From Curtobacterium aurantiacum (GTDB lineage: Bacteria > Actinomycetota > Actinomycetes > Actinomycetales > Microbacteriaceae), in NCBI RefSeq assembly GCF_018598555.1, contig NZ_JAHEWN010000013.1:40884-104883 (forward strand): a stretch of DNA of 64,000 bases. Reading direction: 5' to 3'. Under the pieces are notes generated by a model that saw nothing but the letters and a program-made list of their open reading frames with translations, was not told the origin of the DNA and made no database searches. The translations under genes were made by a program, and so were the position numbers. Positions 57,967-64,000 of the stretch are shown here, one piece after another (the first letter of the stretch is position 1; the number at the start of each line of letters is the position of its first letter).

Positions 57967-58712
57967 GCGTCCGCCCCGTGGCGCGCGGCGTCGGCCTGGA
58001 GGAAGGGGTCGCCATCACCGGACGGCCCCGCCTCCGCCCCGTGGCCGGGTCCAGTGCCCCACGCGGCCACGTACGCCGCCGCGGCGGATCCCGGGTCGGC
58101 CGCGGCGCAGATGCCCGACACGATCGCGACACCCGCGGCGCCGGCTGCCCGGAGCGGTCCGACGTCGTCGAGGGTCACCCCGCCGATCGCCACGCACGGC
58201 ACGTCGGTCGCGGCGGCCAGCCGGGCGAACCCGTCGTGGCCCAGCGCTGGCGGGTGGTCCGCCTTCGTCGCCGTGGGGTGCACGACCCCGACGCCGAGCA
58301 GGTCCACGGTGCCGCGGGGGAGCCGCTCGACGGCAGCCAGGTGCTGGAGCGTGTTGGCCGTGAGGCCGACGTGGGCGTCCGGACCGAGCAGGGCACGGGC
58401 GGCGGTGACCGGGACGTCGGACTGGCCCAGGTGCACCCCGGCGACCCGGTGTCCCGCGTGCCGGGCGGCGAGGGCGACGTCGAGCCGGTCGTCGACCACC
58501 ACCCTCGCGCGGTCCCCGACGGCGTCGGCCACGGCGGCCGTGAGTGCCAGCAGGTCGCGGGCGGAGGCGTCCTTGTCCCGCACCTGCACGATCCGGACCC
58601 CGGCGTGCACGGCGGCGCGGACGACCCCGAGCACCCCGATGCCGTGCCGGTCCGCCAACGCTCCGTCGGTCACCAGGTAGACGCCGAAGTCCACCGGCCC
58701 CAGCGCACTCAC
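57963..58712 (-). CDS. thiE: Thiamine-phosphate synthase
   Basis: A 249-residue ThiE that couples HMP-PP and thiazole phosphate. Landmarks are LYLVTD-like [45 protein letters not shown] and [22 protein letters not shown]. It has a 30-residue C-terminal extension beyond the usual end. The GTG overlaps the thiM stop and its own stop overlaps the thiD start, so all three genes are translationally coupled. Confidence 0.93.
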   Translation of the reverse strand: MSALGPVDFGVYLVTDGALADRHGIGVLGVVRAAVHAGVRIVQVRDKDASARDLLALTAAVADAVGDRARVVVDDRLDVALAARHAGHRVAGVHLGQSDVPVTAARALLGPDAHVGLTANTLQHLAAVERLPRGTVDLLGVGVVHPTATKADHPPALGHDGFARLAAATDVPCVAIGGVTLDDVGPLRAAGAAGVAIVSGICAAADPGSAAAAYVAAWGTGPGHGAEAGPSGDGDPFLQADAARHGADA

Positions 58713-59575
58713 GCCGACACCGCCGATGCTTCGACCTCGGGTGCCGATTCGATGGTGATCCGGGCTTCGCGCACGACGTCCTCCGGGGTCAGCGACGCCA
58801 ACCGGTCGAGGAACAGCGGCTGGAAGGTCCCCGGTCCGCCCGCCTCGCGGGCGGCGAGCTCGGCGGCGATCGTGTGCACCGCGGTGGCGGCGACCGCGGC
58901 GGCACCGGCGTCCTCCGGCGACACCGAGGAGAACGCGGCGACGACCGCGCCGAGCGCGCACCCACCACCGGTGATCCGTGTCAGCAGGTCGGTGCCGTTC
59001 GCGACCCGGACCACACCGATGCCGGGCGCGACCAGCAGGTCGACCGCACCCGACACGGCCACCGCGGCCACGAGCCTCCCGTCCGAAGCGGCGACGGACG
59101 CGACCCGGGCGTCCTCGGTGCCCACCGTGCTGTCGACCCCGCGGCCACCGGCCGAGTCGCCGAGCAGGGCGAGGACCTCGGACGCGTTGCCGCGGAGCAC
59201 CGTCGGGTGCAGGGCGAGCAGGTCGCGCGCCAGTGCGGTCCGCACCGGCAGCGAGCCGACGGCCACCGGGTCGAGGACCCACGGGGTCCCCGCGTCACGG
59301 GCGGCGTGCACGGCCTCGAGCGCGGCGACCCGGGGTTCGGCGTGCGGGGTGCCGGTGTTCACGAGCAGGGCGTCGGCGACACGGGCGAACGGCCCGGCCT
59401 CGGTGGCGACGTCGACCATCGCTGGTGAGGCCCCGAGTGCGAGCAGCACGTTCGCCGTGACGTTCTGCACGACGGTGTTCGTGATGCACTGCACCAGCGG
59501 GCCCCGGGCACGGACGGCCTCGAGGAGTTCGGCGGTTCGGTGGGCCCAGTCAGGGGAGGGCGCAGCGGTTTCCAT
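58709..59575 (-). CDS. thiM: Hydroxyethylthiazole kinase
   Basis: The 288-residue ThiM phosphorylates hydroxyethylthiazole for thiamine salvage. Landmarks are [47 protein letters not shown] and the catalytic [13 protein letters not shown]. The ATG is preceded by AAGGGA, which is itself part of a TPP riboswitch. It heads a thiM-thiE-thiD operon, controlled by thiamine pyrophosphate. Confidence 0.94.
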   Translation of the reverse strand: METAAPSPDWAHRTAELLEAVRARGPLVQCITNTVVQNVTANVLLALGASPAMVDVATEAGPFARVADALLVNTGTPHAEPRVAALEAVHAARDAGTPWVLDPVAVGSLPVRTALARDLLALHPTVLRGNASEVLALLGDSAGGRGVDSTVGTEDARVASVAASDGRLVAAVAVSGAVDLLVAPGIGVVRVANGTDLLTRITGGGCALGAVVAAFSSVSPEDAGAAAVAATAVHTIAAELAAREAGGPGTFQPLFLDRLASLTPEDVVREARITIESAPEVEASAVSA

Positions 59576-59576
59576 G

Positions 59577-59657
59577 GACGATCCCTTCGCGAGTACGAGC
59601 TCGAGCAGGTTCGACGGGTGTGATCTCAGCCGCTGGATGCGGCACCCCGTGTCTCGA
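59577..59657 (-). promoter_or_regulatory. TPP riboswitch upstream of thiM
   Basis: On the minus strand the leader reads GGGGTGC (rc of 59642-59648), a variable stem, CTGAGA (rc of 59624-59629), ACCCG, GAACCTG (rc of 59606-59612), and CGAAGGGA (rc of about 59582-59589). These are the conserved THI-box elements in order. The last of them is also the thiM ribosome-binding site, and GTC two nt before the ATG can pair with GAC at the 5' side. Ligand binding should therefore hide the ribosome-binding site directly. Confidence 0.88.
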
Positions 59658-59727
59658 CCGACACCGTACACGACGCCCGGTGACCACTTCGAGGCCTGCT
59701 CGGGGCACCGTGTGCCAGGGTTGGACC

Positions 59728-60648
59728 GTGCCAGATGCAACGCCTCCCGGGCCCCCGCCCGGCCCCCGCGACCCCGGTGACGCCTGGTCGGTCGGCCCCG
59801 ACGGCACCAAGGCGTGGGGACGCTTCGGCGCCGCCGGCCTGCTCGTCGACGACGGCGCCGGCCGCGTCCTCCTGCAGCACCGCGTCGAGTGGAGCCACCA
59901 CGGCGGCACCTGGGGCATCCCCGGCGGGGCACGGCACCAGGGTGAGGACGCGGTGACCGCCGCGCTGCGCGAGTCCGCCGAAGAAGCCGGCGTCCCCGAC
60001 GACGCGATCGCCCTGCGCCACACGGCGCTCCTCGACCTGGGGTTCTGGACCTACACGACCGTCGTGGGGCGCGCCTCCCGGCCCTTCGAACCGGTCATCG
60101 CCGACCGCGAGAGCCTCGCGCTGTCCTGGATCCCGATCGACCAGGTCGACGACCTGCCCCTGCACCCCGGGTTCGGGAGGTCGTGGCCGGCGCTCCGCGC
60201 CACCGTCGCGACCACGCCGCACGTCGTCGTCGACGCGGCGAACGTCGTCGGCAGCGTTCCGGACGGCTGGTGGAAGGACCGGGCCGGAGCCGCCTCGCGC
60301 CTGCTGGCACAGGTGTCGGCGCTCGCCGCGGGCGGGGTGTCCGCTCCCTTGCTGGACCTGCCGTTCGCGCGGTGGTGGCCGCGGTGGACGGTCGTGCTCG
60401 AGGGCGAGGCGCGCGCTGCCGCCGAAGACCCGAGTGCCGGTGCAGGTACAGGTGCCGGTACCGGCGCGGTCGACGTCGTCCGTGCCCCGGCCTCGGGTGA
60501 CGACGCCATCGTCGAGGCCGCACGTGCCGCGGTGGCGGACGGCGACGGCCCCGTCGTCGTCGTGACGGCCGACCGCGAGCTCCGTGACCGTGTCGAGACC
60601 CTCGGCGCGACGGTCCACGGGCCGTCCTGGTTGCGCGACCAGCTGTAG
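59728..60648 (+). CDS. NUDIX hydrolase fused to a NYN/PIN-like domain
   Basis: The 306-residue protein has a NUDIX domain (about 30-150) with a full Nudix box: Gly67, Glu73, Arg81-Glu82, Glu85-Glu86, Gly88. The second half opens with [20 protein letters not shown] and closes with [20 protein letters not shown], the two acidic signatures of NYN (PIN-like) ribonuclease domains. A Gly/Ala/Thr linker lies between its halves. The domain pair suggests processing of a nucleotide or RNA 5' end plus cleavage; no substrate is known. A CAGGGT box 6 nt before the GTG supports the start. Confidence 0.85.
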   Translation: MPDATPPGPPPGPRDPGDAWSVGPDGTKAWGRFGAAGLLVDDGAGRVLLQHRVEWSHHGGTWGIPGGARHQGEDAVTAALRESAEEAGVPDDAIALRHTALLDLGFWTYTTVVGRASRPFEPVIADRESLALSWIPIDQVDDLPLHPGFGRSWPALRATVATTPHVVVDAANVVGSVPDGWWKDRAGAASRLLAQVSALAAGGVSAPLLDLPFARWWPRWTVVLEGEARAAAEDPSAGAGTGAGTGAVDVVRAPASGDDAIVEAARAAVADGDGPVVVVTADRELRDRVETLGATVHGPSWLRDQL

Positions 60649-60703
60649 CGGATCCGACCGCCGTGTTCCGGATGGTCGGGGGACGACCGTCGGTCGCTGC
60701 CGG

Positions 60704-60709
60704 TACGCT
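60704..60709 (+). promoter_or_regulatory. -10 box TACGCT for the phosphotransferase gene
   Basis: TACGCT lies 41 nt before the TTG start at 60751, giving a leader of about 35 nt with a full AGGAGG. Confidence 0.4.
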
Positions 60710-60750
60710 GGCCCTCCGTCGACGGAGACGCAACACGCAGGAGGTTCCCC

Positions 60751-61497
60751 TTGGAGCGCATCACCAGGGCTGACGACCGAGTCCACCGCCCCGCCGGGCC
60801 GTGGACCCCCACGGTGCACCGGCTGCTCGCCCACCTGCACGAGCAGGGGTTCGTCGCGGCCCCGGAACCCATCGCCCTCGGCGACACCCTCGAGACGGTC
60901 TCGTTCGTCCCCGGCGTCGCGGGGGAGTACCCCTGGACCGAGGACATCGCCAGCGAAGCGGCCCTCGTCACCAGCGCCCGACTGCTCCGTCAGTTCCACG
61001 ACGCCGCGGCCAGCTTCCCGCGCAGCGCCACCGACGACCTCTGGTCGCAGGCGGACCGCGCCCCTGTCGAGACGATCGTGCACGGCGACTTCGCCCCCTA
61101 CAACTGCGTCTACGACGGCATCGCCGCCGTCGGCCTCATCGACTTCGACACCGCCCACCCGGGCCCACGGGTGTGGGACGTCGCGAGCGCCGTCTACCGG
61201 TTCGCCCCGTTCACCACCGGCGCGGTGGAGGGCGCGACCGCACCCGACCTCGACGCACGGCTCGCGCGGGCCGCCGAGTTCTGCCGCGCCTACGCCCTCG
61301 ACGACCGCTCCCGAGGCGTCCTCGCCGAGACGATGATCGCGTCCCTCGTCGCCCTGGTCACCACGATCGAGCACGAGGCCGCCGCTGGCAACCCGAAGTT
61401 CGTCAGCGACCTGCAGCACGGCCACGCCGACCTGTACCGCGCCGACGTCGCCTACCTCGAGCAGCACGCCGACGCCATCAGCGCCGCCGTCGCGTGA
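60751..61497 (+). CDS. APH-family phosphotransferase with TTG start
   Basis: A 248-residue aminoglycoside phosphotransferase-fold protein with the catalytic IVHGDFAPYNCVYDG and the metal-binding IDFDTAHPGPRVWDVA. The N-terminal lobe is short, and the usual glycine-rich ATP loop is not obvious. The TTG start is supported by an exact AGGAGG 7 nt upstream and by conservation of the first residues (MERITRADDRVHRPAGPWTP). Substrates of such enzymes range from antibiotics to small metabolites; this one is unknown. Confidence 0.85.
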   Translation: MERITRADDRVHRPAGPWTPTVHRLLAHLHEQGFVAAPEPIALGDTLETVSFVPGVAGEYPWTEDIASEAALVTSARLLRQFHDAAASFPRSATDDLWSQADRAPVETIVHGDFAPYNCVYDGIAAVGLIDFDTAHPGPRVWDVASAVYRFAPFTTGAVEGATAPDLDARLARAAEFCRAYALDDRSRGVLAETMIASLVALVTTIEHEAAAGNPKFVSDLQHGHADLYRADVAYLEQHADAISAAVA

Positions 61498-61670
61498 CCA
61501 CGAGCCGGGGTGTCCTCAGCGCGCCCGTCGCGACCGCGGTGGTCTGACGCCACCGAGGACGGACCGCGAGCCGCCGTGGCGCGTCGGTGCGGAACCGGCG
61601 GCGTGGCCCAGACCGTACCCAGCAACCATGCGGCGGACTCCGACACTGCCTCCGGTAATGTCGCAGGGCC

Positions 61671-62609
61671 ATGACGGACAGCCCGGCCGACGCCACCCCC
61701 TACGAAGTCCTCGGCGTCCCCGCGACGGCTGACGACGACGCGCTCCGCCGCGCCTACCGGCGGGCGGCTCGCGAGACCCACCCCGACCTCGGCGGTGACG
61801 CCCAGCGGTTCCGTCAGGTCCAGCTCGCATGGGAGCGCATCGGGACCCCCGCCGCGCGGCGCGCGTACGACGTCGGGTCCCGCGCGTACGGCGCGTCCGG
61901 TCCGTCCGGGGCGACCGCCGGGAGGCCCGACACCGGTCGCGACGCCTACGCACCCCCGGCAGCGCGTCGCGACACCCGCCCACGGGCCCGGTCCCACGGA
62001 CACCCCGGTGGTCGGTCGCGCGAGGTCTTCCTGCAGGCGGAGCGCGAGTGGGTCGGACTCGGCGATCCCATCGAGGACCCGTACGACCCCACGCTCATCC
62101 GCTCCGCGCCACGGCACATCCGGCGGCTGCTGGCCGAGGCCCTGGCAGAAGAAGCGACCGCCTCGATCGTCTCCGACATGGGCATCGGCGTCACGGTCTG
62201 GCACGACCTCGACGCCGGGTCCGAGGGCAAGCTCGACCACGCCGTCCTGACCCCGAGCGGGCTGTGGGCCGTCGAGTCCATCGACTGGGGCGCTCCCGTG
62301 CGCGTCGAGCACGGGGAGATCGTCGGCGAGACGCTCGCGCCGGGGGAGCGCCCGGTCAAGGAGCTCGTGCGCGCCGCCCGTGCCGTGCAGAAGCAGACCC
62401 GGGTGCGGTTCTCCGGGCGGCTGCTCGTCGTGCCGGACGCCGCCGTCACCGAGGACGTGCAGCTCGTCGGCTCCCCGAAGAAGCCCACCGCCCTCGTCGT
62501 CCGCCGGAGTGCGCTCGCCCAGGTGCTGAACGGCGTCTGGTCGCCAGCCGGTTCCGTCGACGTCTTCGAGATCCGCGACCGCCTGCAGCAGACCGTCCGC
62601 TTCGTCTGA
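61671..62609 (+). CDS. DnaJ-domain protein with a degenerate NERD-like domain
   Basis: The 312-residue product has an N-terminal J domain: YEVLGVPATADDDALRRAYR RAARETHPDLGG, HPD at residues 37-39, for recruiting DnaK. An Arg/Pro-rich linker (about 68-120) leads to a C-terminal domain. The stretch KLDHAVLTPSGLWAVESIDW (187-206) looks like the core of a NERD nuclease domain, but the usual E-x-K is E-S-I, so the catalytic Lys is missing. The cellular role is unclear. TAATGT lies 9 nt before the ATG. The stop overlaps the next start by 1 nt. Confidence 0.8.
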   Translation: MTDSPADATPYEVLGVPATADDDALRRAYRRAARETHPDLGGDAQRFRQVQLAWERIGTPAARRAYDVGSRAYGASGPSGATAGRPDTGRDAYAPPAARRDTRPRARSHGHPGGRSREVFLQAEREWVGLGDPIEDPYDPTLIRSAPRHIRRLLAEALAEEATASIVSDMGIGVTVWHDLDAGSEGKLDHAVLTPSGLWAVESIDWGAPVRVEHGEIVGETLAPGERPVKELVRAARAVQKQTRVRFSGRLLVVPDAAVTEDVQLVGSPKKPTALVVRRSALAQVLNGVWSPAGSVDVFEIRDRLQQTVRFV

Positions 62610-62983
62610 TGTCCGCGTCGCACGTCGTGGTCGAGATCGGCGGCTGGGAGCACGAGTGCTGCGGCCTGGCCGTCGAGATCGGCGACGTCGTCGAGTACTG
62701 GGTCGTCTCTGCGGACGGAGCACGGCGGTTCGGCGAGGTCCGACACGACTCGGCGCGGACGCAGTCGATCCGTGGACGGGTCGTCGAGCTGTACGCGGTC
62801 GGCCGTGACGGACGGGTGGCAATCGAGCGGGTTCCGAGCGGTTCGGCCCTGTGCGGCTCCGACGAGGACGACGACGGTCACCTCGAGGCCCGCTGGACCG
62901 GGCAGCCGGTTGCCGTCGATTGGGACGGCGAGACGGAGTTCGAAGTCGTCATCGACCCGTACGGCAAGCCGAAGCGTCAGTAG
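62609..62983 (+). CDS. Hypothetical protein, coupled to the DnaJ-domain gene
   Basis: A 124-residue, probably beta-rich protein: SHVVVEIGGWEHECCGLAVE IGDVVEYWVVSADG, then a C-terminal EVVIDPYGKPKRQ. It recalls DUF6578-like proteins, but I cannot confirm this. The ATG overlaps the DnaJ-protein stop (TGATG). The last 7 nt overlap the 3' end of the convergent S4 gene. Confidence 0.68.
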   Translation: MSASHVVVEIGGWEHECCGLAVEIGDVVEYWVVSADGARRFGEVRHDSARTQSIRGRVVELYAVGRDGRVAIERVPSGSALCGSDEDDDGHLEARWTGQPVAVDWDGETEFEVVIDPYGKPKRQ

Positions 62984-63339
62984 CCGCGCAGCTTCTCGAG
63001 GTCGCGGCGCTCCCGCTTGCTCGGCCGTCCGGCACCGCGCTCGCGCATCGGGACGAACCCGGCCTCTTCCTTGGAGAGCCGCGGCGGGGTCTTGTCCTCG
63101 AAGTGCTTCGCCGCCTCGGGCGCGCTCGTCCGCTTCAGGATGATGCCGGTGACCATGACGATGCGGTCGAAGCCGTTCTGGCGCACCCGCACCTCGTCGC
63201 CGGGGCCGATCGGCTGCGCCGGCTTCGCGCGCTCCCCGTTGACCCGGACGTGACCGGCCTTGCACGCGGCGGTCGCGGCCGACCGGGTCTTGGTGATCCG
63301 GACGGCCCAGATCCAGCTGTCGACCCGGGCCTTCTCCAT
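62977..63339 (-). CDS. S4-domain RNA-binding protein (HslR/Hsp15-like)
   Basis: A 120-residue protein with an S4 domain at the N-terminus (VDSWIWAVRITKTRSAATAA CKAGHVRVNGERAKPAQPI) and a basic tail. It matches Hsp15/HslR, which binds free 50S subunits carrying stalled peptidyl-tRNA. A TAGAGT box 6 nt before the ATG suggests leaderless transcription. It is convergent with, and overlaps by 7 nt, the gene at 62609. Confidence 0.9.
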   Translation of the reverse strand: MEKARVDSWIWAVRITKTRSAATAACKAGHVRVNGERAKPAQPIGPGDEVRVRQNGFDRIVMVTGIILKRTSAPEAAKHFEDKTPPRLSKEEAGFVPMRERGAGRPSKRERRDLEKLRGY

Positions 63340-63345
63340 GCCGAC

Positions 63346-63366
63346 ACTCTAGGCGGCCCGTACCCT
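63346..63366. promoter_or_regulatory. Back-to-back leaderless promoters
   Basis: TAGAGT on the minus strand (63346-63351) serves the S4 gene and TACCCT on the plus strand (63361-63366) serves the small gene at 63373. Both lie 6 nt from their starts, so the two -10 boxes are only 9 nt apart. Confidence 0.5.
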
Positions 63367-63372
63367 GGGGCG

Positions 63373-63630
63373 GTGCATGCGGACGAACAGGCGGCGATCG
63401 CCCGAGCCCGTGCGCTCGGGGTGCTGCACGATGCCGCGATCGGGGACCGCCTGGTGGTCCGGGCGCACCACGGGGACGGTGCGCAGGACGCCCTCGGTGA
63501 CCTGGTCGCCCGGACACCCGACACCGTGACGATCGCGACCCGCCGCGGCCCCGTCGAGGTCCGGCTCACCGACGTCGTCGCCGCGAAGCCCGTCCCGCCG
63601 CCCCCGCCCGCGCGGCCTGCTCGGCGCTGA
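63373..63630 (+). CDS. Small hypothetical protein (DUF6725-like)
   Basis: An 85-residue protein with IGDRLVVRAHHGDGAQDALG DLVARTPDTVTIATRRGPVE VRLTDVVAAKPVPPPPPARP. The strand pattern resembles the N-terminal module of actinobacterial DUF6725-type proteins or GNAT-linked domains with the phrase VAAKPVPP. The GTG start is 6 nt after a TACCCT box. A long repeat region follows. Confidence 0.65.
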   Translation: MHADEQAAIARARALGVLHDAAIGDRLVVRAHHGDGAQDALGDLVARTPDTVTIATRRGPVEVRLTDVVAAKPVPPPPPARPARR

Positions 63631-63673
63631 CGCGCTCATCTCGCACCGTGCGGCCTTGTCGTGCTGTCGAGGC

Positions 63674-63892
63674 GGGGTCGCACGGTGCGGATCTTGTCGG
63701 CGGGTGCGTCGTCGGGGGTTCGGTGCGGGGTTGTGGTGCGGCACGGAGCCGCCAGCCTCGCACGGTGTGGCGGAGGCGGCACGGTGCGGGGTTCGCGTCG
63801 CCGGGGTCGCACGGTGCGGATCTTGTCGGTGGGTGCGTCGTCGGGGGTTCGGTGCGGGGTTGTGGTGCGGCACGGAGCCACCAGCCTCGCAC
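63674..63892. repeat. 90-bp direct repeat, two copies
   Basis: The copies at 63674-63763 and 63803-63892 differ at only two positions by my reading. Each begins GGGGTCGCACGGTGCGGATC and ends with CCAGCCTCGCAC. The copies are 129 bp apart, start to start. Confidence 0.85.
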
Positions 63893-64000
63893 CGGCTGAC
63901 GAACCTCGCACCATGCGAACCCCACGCCCCCGCGCCGCACGCACGCACGCACGCACCCACCGACAAGATCCGCACCGTGCGACCCCGGCGACGCGAACCC
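63789..64000. repeat. 50-bp perfect inverted repeat reaching the window edge
   Basis: The sequence at 63789-63838 is the exact reverse complement of 63951-64000, with a 112-nt loop. The left arm overlaps the second copy of the 90-bp direct repeat. The arm may extend past the edge. Confidence 0.85.

Larger units (their letters stand above)
63631..64000. other. 370-nt right end of the window, repeats and no supported gene
   Basis: No frame here has coding character. The region is filled by a 90-bp direct repeat (63674-63763 and 63803-63892), a 50-bp inverted repeat (63789-63838 and 63951-64000) and a short GCAC run near 63937-63956. Confidence 0.7.

Noticed and set aside
63674..63892. Possible CRISPR-like pair of repeats
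   Set aside because: The repeat is 90 bp, there are only two copies, and the gap between them is a 39-bp GC-rich stretch related to the repeat itself.
63937..63956. GCAC simple repeat as a phase-variation tract
   Set aside because: It lies outside any supported gene or promoter, so no switching role can be argued.

Overview
The window looks like a chromosomal segment of a high-GC actinobacterium. GC content is around 70% by eye, GTG starts are common, neighbouring genes often overlap by ATGA or GTGA, and about 20 genes carry a TANNNT-type -10 box only 6-7 nt before the start codon, which points to leaderless transcripts. An LAxTG sortase-anchored protein, a CrtEb-like UbiA lycopene elongase, an MshA-like glycosyltransferase and the housekeeping set fit Microbacteriaceae, probably Curtobacterium or a close relative. 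The genus is inferred from family resemblance and was not tested by a search. I saw no prophage, transposase, CRISPR array, rRNA or tRNA.

Layout. 1-2.2 kb: end of an unknown gene, a Vsr-type mismatch endonuclease and two tandem paralogous membrane proteins. 2.2-8.4 kb: DUF4395/thioredoxin pair, DUF1653 protein and a large TM0106-type RecB-like nuclease/helicase. 8.6-14.2 kb: SseB-like, GPP34, secreted HNH nuclease and SWIM/SNF2 helicase genes. 14.3-22.7 kb: AraC regulator, two APC permeases (one followed by a 42-codon membrane microprotein), DUF427, DoxX and a lysozyme-like exported protein. 22.7-30 kb: uracil-DNA glycosylase, GT4, DUF429, then LigD-type polymerase and LigC-type ligase (end-joining enzymes without Ku here), an MBL hydrolase and an azoreductase. 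30-36.5 kb: LAYTG surface protein, LysR regulator and divergent putA. 36.6-42.6 kb: thioesterase, QsdR-like regulator and acyl-CoA dehydrogenase, then a carotenoid-tailoring set (CrtI-like, CrtEb-like, GT1). 42.6-53.1 kb: S9 peptidase/patatin pair, MDR oxidoreductase/HxlR/NAD(P)-binding protein, MFS/LysR pair and a proline-rich membrane protein. 53.2-59.7 kb: aldo/keto reductase, F420-reductase-like protein, GNAT, MarR and phosphoesterase, then a thiM-thiE-thiD/tenA salvage operon under a TPP riboswitch. 59.7-64 kb: NUDIX-NYN fusion, phosphotransferase, DnaJ-NERD-like fusion, S4 protein and a repeat-rich right end.

Genes that appear to work together: thiM/thiE/thiD-tenA (thiamine salvage); the CrtI-like and CrtEb-like pair with a divergent glycosyltransferase (modified, possibly C50 glycosylated, carotenoid); LigD-Pol with LigC (DNA end repair); LysR with putA; LysR with MFS; HxlR with its flanking oxidoreductases; QsdR with acyl-CoA dehydrogenase and thioesterase.

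The most unusual material is non-coding or architectural. There are several families of nested inverted repeats in intergenic regions of every orientation, some sharing arms between distant loci. A 28-bp perfect tandem duplication ends the hxlR reading frame; without it, hxlR would run in frame into the next gene. A TPP riboswitch holds the thiM ribosome-binding site within its conserved 3' element. A 90-bp direct repeat and a 50-bp inverted repeat lie at the right edge. Two protein fusions, NUDIX-NYN and DnaJ with a degenerate NERD-like domain, are also worth attention.
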